Assembly: GCF_014279655.1 (NCBI RefSeq)
Contig: NZ_CP047946.1
Span: 682,001 to 746,000 of the forward strand
Direction of reading: 5' to 3'
DNA length: 64,000 nt
DNA from: Synechococcus sp. ROS8604
Lineage (GTDB): Bacteria; Cyanobacteriota; Cyanobacteriia; PCC-6307; Cyanobiaceae
A model generated the notes under the pieces. The model was not told the DNA's origin, did not search any database, and worked only from the letters and a program-made list of their open reading frames with translations. Position 1 is the stretch's first letter. Each line of letters opens with the position of its first letter. Position numbers and translations under genes: made by a program. Below are positions 45,745 to 54,567 of this stretch, piece after piece.

Positions 45745-46770
45745 TTACGCTGATAAACGTTCAATCACTGAGAAATAAAGAGGAATGCCAACAATGATAT
45801 TGAACGGAAAGGTCACTCCCAGGGCTGCTGATAGATAAAGGCTCGGATTGGAATGGGGAAGAGCTGTTTTCATGGCTGCCGGAACAGCGATGTAGGAGGC
45901 GCTGGCGCAAAGGATCACGAACAACAGCGCATTGCCAGGATCCAGTTTGAATAACGACGCTAAAGCGATCGCAACGAATGCATTCAGAACAGGGAAGAGA
46001 ATCGAGAAGGCAATCAAGAAGAGTCCACTTTTCTTTAATTCGCCGATTCTTGAGGCGGCTGATATCCCCATTTCCAAGAGAAACAGGCACAACACGCCAT
46101 AAAAAATCTGGTTGGTGAATGGAGCGATCTTCTCAACACCGGAATGATCGAATGTTTCCGATAAGGCACCAACAACAAGGGACCCCAAGAGTAAATAAAC
46201 AGATGTATTCAGGATGGATGTTTGGATGATCGTGCTCAGCTGTGGCGATGTGCTGGGCGTGTTCTTGGATTGGCTTTGTGACCTTCCGTTCAGGATCAAT
46301 CCCATCACAATGGCCGGAGACTCCATCAAGGCGAGTGCGGCAATCATGAATCCAGAATGTTCCACTTTGATTTCATTGAGAAAGGAACTTGCGGTGATGA
46401 ACGTCACGGCACTGATCGATCCAAATGAGGCTGCAAGGGCTGCAGAATCCTCAGGCCCAAAGCGTCGCCTGAGAATGGGAAAGCCATAGAGGGGCACAAC
46501 GATGGCCATCATCAAGCACATCAGCAGAACCGTGACAACGGATCCACTGAGCCCGCTGCGAACAAGCTCCACGCCACCTTTGAATCCAATGGCGATCAAC
46601 AGATAGATGGACAGTAATTTGGAGATGGGCGGTGGTATCTCCAGGTTGATTCGCAGACAGACGGCAGCGGCTCCCATGAAAAAGAACAGGACAGCGGGTG
46701 AAAATATATTTTCAAGAATGAGGCTTTGATTCAATGGATTGATGTGGCTTTGTCCAAGGTAGCTTGCCAC
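45745..46770 (-). CDS. sbtA: SbtA-family sodium-dependent bicarbonate transporter
   Basis: 341 residues with two similar halves of about five helices each (IGFKGGVELVRSGLSGSVVT in the first, EMGISAASRIGELKKSGLFL in the second). Family marks are AASFGSISAVTFITASSFLN and ALALMESPAIVMGLIL. SbtA takes up bicarbonate with Na+ at the plasma membrane for the carbon-concentrating mechanism. The cytosolic loop (NGRSQSQSKNTPSTSPQ) is short. The regulatory partner gene sbtB, usually next to it, is not in this window. Confidence 0.82.
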   Translation of the reverse strand: MASYLGQSHINPLNQSLILENIFSPAVLFFFMGAAAVCLRINLEIPPPISKLLSIYLLIAIGFKGGVELVRSGLSGSVVTVLLMCLMMAIVVPLYGFPILRRRFGPEDSAALAASFGSISAVTFITASSFLNEIKVEHSGFMIAALALMESPAIVMGLILNGRSQSQSKNTPSTSPQLSTIIQTSILNTSVYLLLGSLVVGALSETFDHSGVEKIAPFTNQIFYGVLCLFLLEMGISAASRIGELKKSGLFLIAFSILFPVLNAFVAIALASLFKLDPGNALLFVILCASASYIAVPAAMKTALPHSNPSLYLSAALGVTFPFNIIVGIPLYFSVIERLSA

Positions 46771-46893
46771 TTGGGTGACACGCCACTTGTATGCGTTTGA
46801 ATCAATCGTTTTGATCAGCCTGCTTCAGTTTCAACACTTTTATCTGCAACAGAAGCTATCTTCGACACTTTATCTGGCTCGCTTATGCTTCAA

Positions 46894-48588
46894 TTAAGGT
46901 GTTTTTCCGGAGAGTTCAATGTCATCTTCGTTATTGCAATGATCAAAATTGGCACTCGGATTGCTGGGGTCGCAATCATCAAGATTGTTGCCATGGCCAT
47001 TGTTGCTGTTATTCGCAACGGTGATTTCATCGATTTGGTTGTAACTACCGTTGGTCAGCAACGCCAGTTGGGTCAGCCAGCTTGATTCCATGCCAATGGA
47101 GGTGGTGTTCACAATCAGCGGTTGATTGCTTCCATTGTGCGTGCGGCCTTCATTTTTAGAGGAGTAGCGCTCGGCCGTGCGTGTTTCATCTTTCCTGGAC
47201 CATTTGCCTCCGTTAGGGTCCTTATTGGGTTTGCCATCAGTGAGGAAATAAAGAGTGTCTGTTTCGGTGTCATCAAAGCTCTGCTGAATCGAATCCCAGG
47301 GGTCCGTTCCACCCCAGCTGGTGACTTTGTCGTCATTCAAGGTGTTGACAAACTCAATCGCTGAATCTCGCTTTCCATCCGCGCCAAGGCTCACCAGGTT
47401 GGTGGTTGAATCGGTCCAGGATTTGTGGTTGGTGTACCCATCCGAACTGAACGATGTGATGCCCATCTTGGTGGTGTTCGGCAGTGCACCGATCAGCATG
47501 GTCATTTCGCTGATCAGGGCCTCCATGCGGGTGAGTGCACAGATTCGGTTCGTTTCTTTGTAGCGACCTTTTTTCGGGTCATAAAACGTTCGGTAGATTC
47601 CGTAACCGTCTCCCCACATCACACAGGCGCTCATCGATCCGGAGCCATCGATCACAAAGCGCACATTGCTACTGGTGATGTTCTGGAAGAAGGCTCCGCT
47701 CAGAACGCCTCCTTCCATGACTTCATCGGTGTTGTTCAGCCGTTTGTCGGCACGTGCGAAGGCAGTAAAATAAACATTTTGCTTGGTAATATCCACGCCA
47801 TTTTTTGTTTTTTGTAAATAGCTGGCTGTAATCGGAAATGGCTGACTCGTCGGTTCATTGTCCGTGTCCGGGGTGGGATCAATGAATTTCATCAGCTTGA
47901 AGTTGGAATCGGTCTCCATCCTCAGGGCCGGTTCCCGTGGGCTCCGAAATGGGGTCACCCCTTGATTGAAGGAGAAATCGATTTGAGACAGAATCTCGTT
48001 CACGGGTTGGGGGGGGCAAGGCTCCTCTCCACACATCGATGGAAGAGCAGCGATTTGTTCCAGGATGTTGGAGAGGAAGAGCTCTTCTGTTTCATCGAAG
48101 GAACCATCGAGTTTCAAGGGTGGGCCGCAACGCTGGATGGTGTAGCCATAGCTGTTGTTGTTACTCGCGAGCCCGTAAACCACGGGTTTGGACAGTTCCA
48201 CCATTTTGATCCCAAACAGTGGCTTGAACAGTTTGGTTCCAGCCAGGTTGGTGCATTTGCTGAGAACATCTGAATAACGTGGATTTTGAAGATTGAGATG
48301 TTGTTCAGCGTCTGGAAACGGATTGGCGTTGTGAACTATCAGATGAAGCCCCCGCTCCACCTCCGTTCGCATCAAGCGCATTCCATTCACCGTGTTCTGC
48401 CGGAGTGTTGCCTTATCAGCGGAGGTATTGATGATTTTTGCCGTGGATTGCATCGATAGAGCTGTAGCCCCCACAATCAAGGTTGAGGCAACTCCTGCCA
48501 CCATGGCCTCGGTGAGACTGATCTGACCAGCTTCCTGTTTGCGACGACCACGCTTGGATGTTTTGAGGGCAACTTGCAGACTGGTCAT
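46894..48588 (-). CDS. type IV minor pilin fused to a von Willebrand factor A domain
   Basis: 564 residues. A basic leader (SKRGRRKQEAG) runs into a pilin-type hydrophobic helix QISLTEAMVAGVASTLIVGA, with the Glu at +6 rather than +5 after the likely cleavage. The region 60-300 has paired cysteines. From about 305 a vWA domain follows with the MIDAS motif DGSGSMS (about 314-320), FLTDGKPNKDP later and a threonine/aspartate between them. The C-terminus is Asn/Asp-rich (NNSNNGHGNNLDDCDPSNPS). The likely role is a metal-dependent tip adhesin, as for PilC of Streptococcus sanguinis or vWA-bearing PilY1. Last gene of the minus-strand minor-pilin operon. Confidence 0.75.
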   Translation of the reverse strand: MTSLQVALKTSKRGRRKQEAGQISLTEAMVAGVASTLIVGATALSMQSTAKIINTSADKATLRQNTVNGMRLMRTEVERGLHLIVHNANPFPDAEQHLNLQNPRYSDVLSKCTNLAGTKLFKPLFGIKMVELSKPVVYGLASNNNSYGYTIQRCGPPLKLDGSFDETEELFLSNILEQIAALPSMCGEEPCPPQPVNEILSQIDFSFNQGVTPFRSPREPALRMETDSNFKLMKFIDPTPDTDNEPTSQPFPITASYLQKTKNGVDITKQNVYFTAFARADKRLNNTDEVMEGGVLSGAFFQNITSSNVRFVIDGSGSMSACVMWGDGYGIYRTFYDPKKGRYKETNRICALTRMEALISEMTMLIGALPNTTKMGITSFSSDGYTNHKSWTDSTTNLVSLGADGKRDSAIEFVNTLNDDKVTSWGGTDPWDSIQQSFDDTETDTLYFLTDGKPNKDPNGGKWSRKDETRTAERYSSKNEGRTHNGSNQPLIVNTTSIGMESSWLTQLALLTNGSYNQIDEITVANNSNNGHGNNLDDCDPSNPSANFDHCNNEDDIELSGKTP

Positions 48589-48698
48589 GATGGAAGATGC
48601 AAACTTTTTTGTTCCTGATTCAAATCAACGGTTCCTTGATCAGTATGCATCTGCTGAATTGTTGAGTGATTGAGGTGTGGGTTGGTGTTCACTGAGAG

Positions 48699-49361
48699 TT
48701 AGGTGATTTCTATTAATTTTTCTTCTATGCACTGATTGTTCAGCCACTTGCCTCGCATGAGGTTTCCGGTTCCTGAAATCTCAATACAACGTTCCACTAA
48801 TCGGTTGGATCCGTCCCCCTTGAGCATTGCAGGGTCCATTTGCTTCAGGGAACGGATGCGGAAGGTGAGGTTACCTGTTTCAGCACTGGTTCCCGGTGGC
48901 GTGAGGGAGTAGCTGCTTTGTGAGACGGCCACTTCAACATTGGTGCGGTCGCTGGATCCTTCCCGTTGAATCAGGCGAAAGGTTGGGGGAAAAAGCGGAT
49001 CAAGGTTATTGAGGCATCCCTCGTCAAGATTTGCTGTTGCGAAGTCTGAATTGCAGCATTCCATTCTTGTATTGGTGGCGCTACTACCATTAGGTTGTTG
49101 AAATTCGAGGATGTCCCAAGTGGGTTGAAAGCTTTTGCTTACAGGAAAAGTTAGGGTGCAACTGGATCGCGTGGTTCCCAGCTTTCGCATCAGCTTCAGC
49201 ATTCCGGCTTCCACTGTCTGTGTGTAGCGATCCACTTCCCCCTGCCAGACTTTGCGCAGAAAACTGGGTGCACTCCATGATGTGACTAGGGATAAAATCG
49301 TAACCACAACTAATAGCTCAACAAGGGTAAATCCATTCAGTTTTGGGTTGAGTTGATTCAT
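48699..49361 (-). CDS. type IV minor pilin (GspH/FimT-like)
   Basis: 220 residues from the ATG at 49361. Prepilin leader NQLNPKLNG, then FTLVELLVVVTILSLVTSWS with Glu at +5, a canonical PilD substrate. The globular part has paired cysteines (MECCNSDF, EGCLNN, ERCIEI). Its start overlaps the end of the gene upstream by four bases, so both are made together. Confidence 0.82.
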   Translation of the reverse strand: MNQLNPKLNGFTLVELLVVVTILSLVTSWSAPSFLRKVWQGEVDRYTQTVEAGMLKLMRKLGTTRSSCTLTFPVSKSFQPTWDILEFQQPNGSSATNTRMECCNSDFATANLDEGCLNNLDPLFPPTFRLIQREGSSDRTNVEVAVSQSSYSLTPPGTSAETGNLTFRIRSLKQMDPAMLKGDGSNRLVERCIEISGTGNLMRGKWLNNQCIEEKLIEIT

Positions 49362-49885
49362 GAGATTGTTGTGTAGCAACGGGAGGAAAAATTAGGGTTC
49401 ATTTCCATGGTGCGCTTTTCTTTGTAATTGGAAGAGTCCGGTTCTCCTAGATATTCTGGTGCAGTAAAGGTGTATTCAACAATGAGGATGTCCAGATCAT
49501 TTTTGGATAGTGGTCTGAGCACTCTTTGGATGGTTTGATTGATGCCTTCAGCCGTTGGTAAAGGAACCTTGGCTGTGATGATATCGGTTAGTTTCTGTGT
49601 GGGATTTGAGCAGGCTGTTTTCTTCTCTGCTTCACTGCCAAGGTTCTTAAGAGTTAGATAGGCGTCTTCTTTCTGAATGAGTTGAATATTGTCGTTAATC
49701 GCATTTTCAATACGAGTACGCTCCTGTTGGTTGGCCCCAGATGCCAACGAGGAGATGCTGAACCGGCTTACGCCTGCCATCACAAATGCCATGATCACGC
49801 CTGCAATCATCACCTCAACCAAGGTGAACCCCTGTTGCACAACGTTGTTTTGTTTTGTCTTTAAGGTGTGAAGATTGGAGAGCAT
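49358..49885 (-). CDS. type IV minor pilin (PilV-like)
   Basis: 175 residues from the ATG at 49885 (an upstream in-frame start at 49912 is less likely). The leader ends VVQQG and is followed by FTLVEVMIAGVIMAFVMAGV with Glu at +5. The two cysteines in the globular part (KTACSN, SSRCYTTIS) form the usual C-terminal pilin disulfide. Part of the minus-strand minor-pilin operon. Confidence 0.82.
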   Translation of the reverse strand: MLSNLHTLKTKQNNVVQQGFTLVEVMIAGVIMAFVMAGVSRFSISSLASGANQQERTRIENAINDNIQLIQKEDAYLTLKNLGSEAEKKTACSNPTQKLTDIITAKVPLPTAEGINQTIQRVLRPLSKNDLDILIVEYTFTAPEYLGEPDSSNYKEKRTMEMNPNFSSRCYTTIS

Positions 49886-50049
49886 GGAGGGCTTGCCTCC
49901 CTCATAAGCCACTTGAGACTGTTGATTTCAGAGGTGGGTGTTGACTCCTTTATTCTCTTCTCTTGCATTGGTGGTTAGGTTTGTGTAGAGCTAGATGTAT
50001 TGATGGTTATGGTTATGGTTGTCTGAGAATGTACTGAAGCAAGAAATCT

Positions 50050-51861
50050 TTACCAGCGGCGGAAGATATCAAATCCTGTGCCTCTGATCCCTCGCGCCAC
50101 CATGCGTCCATAACCTGGGAATCCCTTCTCGGTCCATTTCCAGAGGGAATCGCTCGCCTTGATTACCGTTTCACCGTTGTTTTCTGTGACTAACTGGATG
50201 TTCCCATCATTGGCGCAGATGCTGTGGGCCCAGATCACGCCATGAAGGTAGGCGTCACTGAACGGTTTCACCGTTCCTCTCGGGAGATGTACGATTGCAT
50301 GAGGCAGTGTGGAACTGCTCTTGGAGCTTCCTTCCCAGCGCAACATATGCGGACGGTCGGACTCACAATTCATATCCGAAGTGCCAGCACTGGCGCTGAT
50401 GATCAGTTTTGCGGGCTGCTGGTTGCAGCTTGAGCTGCCGTTATTGACGCCACAGAGAAGACTGCCGTTGCGCAGTTGAATCGCCCCACTGAGATTGGGG
50501 TTGATGGTGTCGTTGAGCGGTTTTTCCAAATGAAGAACAACCGGTCGATCACCGTTTTCAATCAGCAGCTTGGTTTTGCTTAGATCGAGATGTTCAACAT
50601 ACAGGTGGCATTCGAAACTGCTTTGTTGTGTGCAGATGTCTTCAGCGTGGAGGGTGATCACATTGTTGGCAATCGTGACCCCTTCCGGTTGACTGAAAGT
50701 GGTGCTGTCCTGAGAACGTACACAGACAATCCCTTCGTCTGGACATTGTGCGTGAAAAGTCAAATGCGCTGAACTGAGCGTATTGGAGGTGCTGTCTCCA
50801 TCACTTTCAGTGTTATCAGTGCTTCCGCTTTCAGCAGTGCTTCCGCTATCAGTAGTGCTTCCGCTTTCATCAATGCTTTCGTCGATAACAACCCTTTCGC
50901 TGTCATCGAAACTCCAGATCCTTGGGAGTCCGTTGTTACCGACATCGAATGCATTGTCCTGAACAAACAGGGATCCCAGAGGCAGTCCTCGATTGAGTGT
51001 GGGCCAGATTTTGTCGCTCAGTTCATTGCTCTCTGCATTCACCAGGTCCTTTCTTTTGAGGATGTTGCAATCAATTGTGTCGAATCCTGATGCGTCGGTC
51101 ATGTCCAACAGGATCAATCCTGGGCCTTCTGCACCTGTGTGATCGGTAACGCGGGAACCCACGAGTTCCATGTAATTCCCACCCATCACGGCCCAGTCCT
51201 TTTCAGCGGGAACGATGGATTGCACGTAAAGAGATCGCCGGAGCAGGGTTCGAGCCAGATAGCTATCGGTGGTTTGATTGTCACGTTTCACGATCCCCTC
51301 CACTTCGAAGATGCCCTCTCCGATCCCGCCTTTGCCTGGGCTGGAGTAACCCCTCAGGCGATAGAACAGCTGGATGGGGGCTTTGCCGTCGTTGCGTTGG
51401 GAGGTTCCTTCGGTGATTTGAACGCCGGAGCCTGTTCTCGGCCAATCCGCTGCTTGTGATTCGGGAACTCGGTTGCTGATATCGGTGCAGAGTTCTTCCA
51501 GTTTGGGAGAAGAGGCGTCAGCACTGCCAAGAGCCTCCCATAGCCAGACGTCGCCGCTATCGGGCTCAACGTTGTCGAGAGTTAATAAATAACCGCGGTA
51601 ATTATCGGGATTATTGTTATTCAGGGCTCCAAGAATGCGGTTGAATCCGTTTAGCGCGGCCGTTTCCGCCATCTGTTGATAACTCTCGAGCGCACCCAGT
51701 TTTCGGGTCATCAATTGCCTGGCGAGCAAGCCACTGGCACCGGCGAACAGCACCATTCCCATCATTAAGGCAGTGACCATCGCCAGGCCCTGCTCTTGCT
51801 TGGCAATGCGTTGCACGCATCGGCTTTGGGAAGGGAGGAATGAACGGCGGCGTTTGCTCAT
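50050..51861 (-). CDS. large PilX-like minor pilin or pilus-associated surface protein
   Basis: 603 residues. A basic cytosolic start, then EQGLAMVTALMMGMVLFAGA, a PilX-type hydrophobic helix lacking the Glu+5, as in GspK/PilX proteins. A large outer part follows, with several cysteine pairs (ECHLYVEH, LLCGVNNGSSSCNQ) and beta-rich character. About residues 325-355 form a Ser/Thr/Glu/Asp linker coded by 18-base repeats (50818-50871). Three bases separate its start from the stop of the upstream pilin gene. It probably sits at or near the pilus tip. Confidence 0.7.
   Translation of the reverse strand: MSKRRRSFLPSQSRCVQRIAKQEQGLAMVTALMMGMVLFAGASGLLARQLMTRKLGALESYQQMAETAALNGFNRILGALNNNNPDNYRGYLLTLDNVEPDSGDVWLWEALGSADASSPKLEELCTDISNRVPESQAADWPRTGSGVQITEGTSQRNDGKAPIQLFYRLRGYSSPGKGGIGEGIFEVEGIVKRDNQTTDSYLARTLLRRSLYVQSIVPAEKDWAVMGGNYMELVGSRVTDHTGAEGPGLILLDMTDASGFDTIDCNILKRKDLVNAESNELSDKIWPTLNRGLPLGSLFVQDNAFDVGNNGLPRIWSFDDSERVVIDESIDESGSTTDSGSTAESGSTDNTESDGDSTSNTLSSAHLTFHAQCPDEGIVCVRSQDSTTFSQPEGVTIANNVITLHAEDICTQQSSFECHLYVEHLDLSKTKLLIENGDRPVVLHLEKPLNDTINPNLSGAIQLRNGSLLCGVNNGSSSCNQQPAKLIISASAGTSDMNCESDRPHMLRWEGSSKSSSTLPHAIVHLPRGTVKPFSDAYLHGVIWAHSICANDGNIQLVTENNGETVIKASDSLWKWTEKGFPGYGRMVARGIRGTGFDIFRRW
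50818..50871. repeat. three 18-base in-frame repeats in the PilX-like gene
   Basis: AGTGCTTCCGCTTTCAGC-type units start at 50818, 50836 and 50854 with one to three changes. They encode the Glu/Ser/Gly/Thr linker on the minus strand. Being in frame, copy-number change would alter only linker length. Confidence 0.7.
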
Positions 51862-51864
51862 GGT

Positions 51865-52353
51865 TCAGGGGCAGGTGAGATCGGTAGTGGCGGCGGCTGT
51901 TGTTCCATCTCCGGTTTGAATATTGCTGGCTCCTGTCCGAACATTGATGCAGCCGAGCACATTGAAACCGCTTGCTTTGGATTCAGTTGGGGTTGCCGTG
52001 AACACGTATCTGGGCTCTAGCCCTCCTCCAGTGGCAGTAAGGGTGTAGTTGGCTCCGGGCAGTGTGATCTCCGAAAAGGTTGCCCCGGAAGCAACCCCTG
52101 TGTCCGTCATGAAATCCCGCCTGAAGTCATTCCATCCATTCGGCAAAATATTGTCTTCTTCGTCGTAAGTTGTTATCACTAAATCCATCGCTTGGGTCAC
52201 GGTTGTGACTGTTTCCCGCTGATGTGTGCGTTGCATTTGGCCCATGAAGCTTGGAAGTGATATGGAACTCAGAATCCCGATGATGGATACCGTTACTAGC
52301 ACTTCTGACATGCTGAAACCGGCACTTTGAACTACAGAGTTTGTCGAATTCAT
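51865..52353 (-). CDS. type IV pilin-like protein
   Basis: 162 residues, ATG at 52353. Leader NSTNSVVQSAG, then FSMSEVLVTVSIIGILSSIS with Glu at +5, so a PilD substrate. The globular region ends with a two-cysteine loop (LGCINV, DLTCP), much like the major pilin. First gene of the five-gene minor-pilin operon. Confidence 0.82.
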   Translation of the reverse strand: MNSTNSVVQSAGFSMSEVLVTVSIIGILSSISLPSFMGQMQRTHQRETVTTVTQAMDLVITTYDEEDNILPNGWNDFRRDFMTDTGVASGATFSEITLPGANYTLTATGGGLEPRYVFTATPTESKASGFNVLGCINVRTGASNIQTGDGTTAAATTDLTCP

Positions 52354-52665
52354 CAGGCTTCACCTCGACCTCAATTCCTAAATTTTGCTTCAATGGTGGG
52401 AATCCTTAATGAATGACGCCTGAGAGTTTTGTGATAATCTATTGATTAATTGGCGCCTCATTTATTTTATTTGTTGTGTATTTTGCGATGATGTGAGAAA
52501 ATCGTAAATATTGAAAATTTGCTTAATATGCTTTGATTAGCATTTACGAGAATTTTCCTCCTGTCTGGTTGTGTAGGAGGATTGAATGTTTTTTTTGGCT
52601 TTTTGGATTGCCGTAAAAAGGCAGCCTTCGGACTGCCTTTTTGTCTAATTTTAATGCTACTATTA
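52354..52665. other. pilin promoter and terminator region
   Basis: About 310 AT-rich bases between pilA and the minor-pilin operon. It contains the pilA terminator (52615-52642) and must carry the promoter of the minor-pilin operon. No gene is seen. Confidence 0.55.
52615..52642 (-). terminator. intrinsic terminator of pilA
   Basis: AAAAAGGCAG and CTGCCTTTTT form a 10-bp stem around an 8-base loop, with T-rich ends on both strands. It lies just after the pilA stop and separates pilA from the minor-pilin operon. Confidence 0.8.
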
Positions 52666-53142
52666 TTATGCACAGGTTGGCGCATCAGGCGCTGCTTCGG
52701 TGGAGGTCACGAGTTCTCTGGATCCAGTTGTTGAATTCACGCAACCGGCTGCAAAGTATTCACCAGCCAGGTCATCTTTACCTGTGGCGGATATAGCAAG
52801 TACTCCAGTATTACCGGCATCGGTGGGTGCGGCAATCGTGCAATATTCGGACGTTGTTGTTTCATTCTCGGCTTGAGCCACGGCGCTAGCAAGAGCTTCA
52901 ACCTTGTTTCCAGCAGCGTCGGCGCCAAAGGCTGAAAGGATTGATCCCACTTTCGTGGTGCATTCAGTTGCCTTGGCTTTGTTGGCCTGGCCCAGGAAAC
53001 TCGGAAGTGCTATTCCTGAAAGGATTCCAACGATCACAGTCACGACCATCAGCTCCACAAGGGTGAAGCCTTTTTCCAGAAGATTGCGACCTTTTTTGCG
53101 GTTGAGAAGGGACAGCTGAAGACGGCTCTTGAGAGTAGTCAT
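52666..53142 (-). CDS. pilA: major type IV pilin
   Basis: 158 residues from the ATG at 53142. The frame is open much further upstream, but that is antisense of the kinase gene. Leader of about 24 ending RNLLEKG, then FTLVELMVVTVIVGILSGIA with Glu at +5. The globular domain carries cysteines at TECTTKV, EYCTIAA, AGCVNS and the final APTCA. It is the likely main subunit of the pilus, given its own terminator and separation from the minor pilins. Assembly ATPases and the secretin are not in this window. Confidence 0.88.
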   Translation of the reverse strand: MTTLKSRLQLSLLNRKKGRNLLEKGFTLVELMVVTVIVGILSGIALPSFLGQANKAKATECTTKVGSILSAFGADAAGNKVEALASAVAQAENETTTSEYCTIAAPTDAGNTGVLAISATGKDDLAGEYFAAGCVNSTTGSRELVTSTEAAPDAPTCA

Positions 53143-53271
53143 GATTGTTCGTTGAGAGAGAAAACGGATCGGTGCACGTCGTGCCCACAGATCAATCATT
53201 CCCCCGGCCAGTGGCCGATAAAGAAGGAAACGGCTAGAGCTTGCTAAGAAGGTTCTTATGTAAAGAATGTT

Positions 53272-54567
53272 TTGAATCACCCTCGTCCGTTGCCATCCCT
53301 CCGGATTTGGCTGCAGTCTTCGGCCTTGCTCACGGTGATCGCTGGCTACGCCGTGCTTCTGGCGGTTCATTCTGCCTTTGCCACGGCCCAACGGAACAAC
53401 AACCATCAGGATCTGGCGGCTTCTATTGCCCGCCTTCTTTCCCTGCATTCCACCGCAATTGCCCCTCCCAGCAACACACAACTTCATGTGGAGCTGCAGC
53501 CTGCAGGACCTGCCTTGGCTCCCCAGCTGCAGGAATTCACAGGGAATCAGCAATGGTTGGTGAGTCGTCGCCGTTTGCCGGAGCCGATCGACGGGTTGGA
53601 TTGGCTGGAGCTGCGTCAGAACGTCACCCGTTCTCTGCAGCAGGAGCGTTTGAGTCAGTTGCTGCTGATCGCAGCAGCCGGTGTGTCGATCCTGCTCACA
53701 TCCCTGTTGCTGCGTCCTGTGTTGTATCGCGGCCTGGTGATCCCTCTCAATGCCCTTGTGGATCAACTGCAGGCCCTGGAGGCGAACACCCTGGGTCAGG
53801 ACTTGGTGGATGCCGAGCTTCAGCCGCAGGAGTTGCGGCCGATCGTGCTCGCCTTCAATCAGCTGCAACAGCGATTGGCGGCGGCCTGGCAGCGGGAGAA
53901 GGAGTTTGTGGATGGTGCCGCCCATGAGCTGCGCACCCCGATCACCGTGATTTCCGGTCATGCGCAACGGCTCAACCGTGACCTGCTCCCCTCTGCCACG
54001 CAGCGCTCTGCAGCTGTGATGGCTTCAGAAGCGGAGCGGATGGCCAGCATTCTTGATGCGCTCAGGGATCTTTCACGCCTTGATTCAGGTCGATTGCCTT
54101 TGCAGATCGAAACCCTGGATGCCGAGGAGCAGCTGCTGATGGCCTACGAGCGCTGCTTCGCTGCCGCAGCTGATCGCTTGCGGCTTCCGCCACCCAGATC
54201 AGAACCGGTGCTGCTGTTCAGGGCCGATAGCCAGCGCCTGCAGCAATGCCTGAAGGCCCTGATCTCCAATGCCATGCTCTACAGCCCAGGCCTGGTGCAG
54301 TTGCAGGCTGAGTGGAGAATCGATCAGTTGGTTCTGCATGTTCTGGATCATGGACCCGGCATCCCAGAAGCGGAGCGTGAGCAGGTTTTCAGGCGGTTTG
54401 CACGGGGAGCGATGGCCGGTCCAACCCGAGGGGTGGGGCTTGGGCTGGCCCTGGTTGATCAGTTGCTTCAGGCGATGGGAGGGGCGTTATCGATTCGCGA
54501 TGCACCCGGTGGTGGTGCCGATGTTCAATTGCAGTTCAGGGTTGTGTCTCATCCACCCGCGCCATGA
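53272..54567 (+). CDS. sensor histidine kinase
   Basis: 431 residues, TTG start. Membrane segment (about 14-35), extracytoplasmic domain (about 36-125), second helix (about 128-150), a HAMP-like linker, HisKA with DGAAHELRTPITVISGHA (His near 218), and HATPase_c with NAMLYSP (N box), DHGPGIP (G1) and GVGLGLALVDQL (G2). It is probably paired with the response regulator at 54536, encoded on the other strand with a 32-base 3' overlap. Its place between pilA and the second pilin operon suggests pilus control. Confidence 0.82.
   Translation: MNHPRPLPSLRIWLQSSALLTVIAGYAVLLAVHSAFATAQRNNNHQDLAASIARLLSLHSTAIAPPSNTQLHVELQPAGPALAPQLQEFTGNQQWLVSRRRLPEPIDGLDWLELRQNVTRSLQQERLSQLLLIAAAGVSILLTSLLLRPVLYRGLVIPLNALVDQLQALEANTLGQDLVDAELQPQELRPIVLAFNQLQQRLAAAWQREKEFVDGAAHELRTPITVISGHAQRLNRDLLPSATQRSAAVMASEAERMASILDALRDLSRLDSGRLPLQIETLDAEEQLLMAYERCFAAAADRLRLPPPRSEPVLLFRADSQRLQQCLKALISNAMLYSPGLVQLQAEWRIDQLVLHVLDHGPGIPEAEREQVFRRFARGAMAGPTRGVGLGLALVDQLLQAMGGALSIRDAPGGGADVQLQFRVVSHPPAP

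Noticed and set aside
53143-53967. Upstream extension of the pilA frame
   Set aside because: Antisense to the histidine kinase gene; the prepilin leader fixes the start at 53142.
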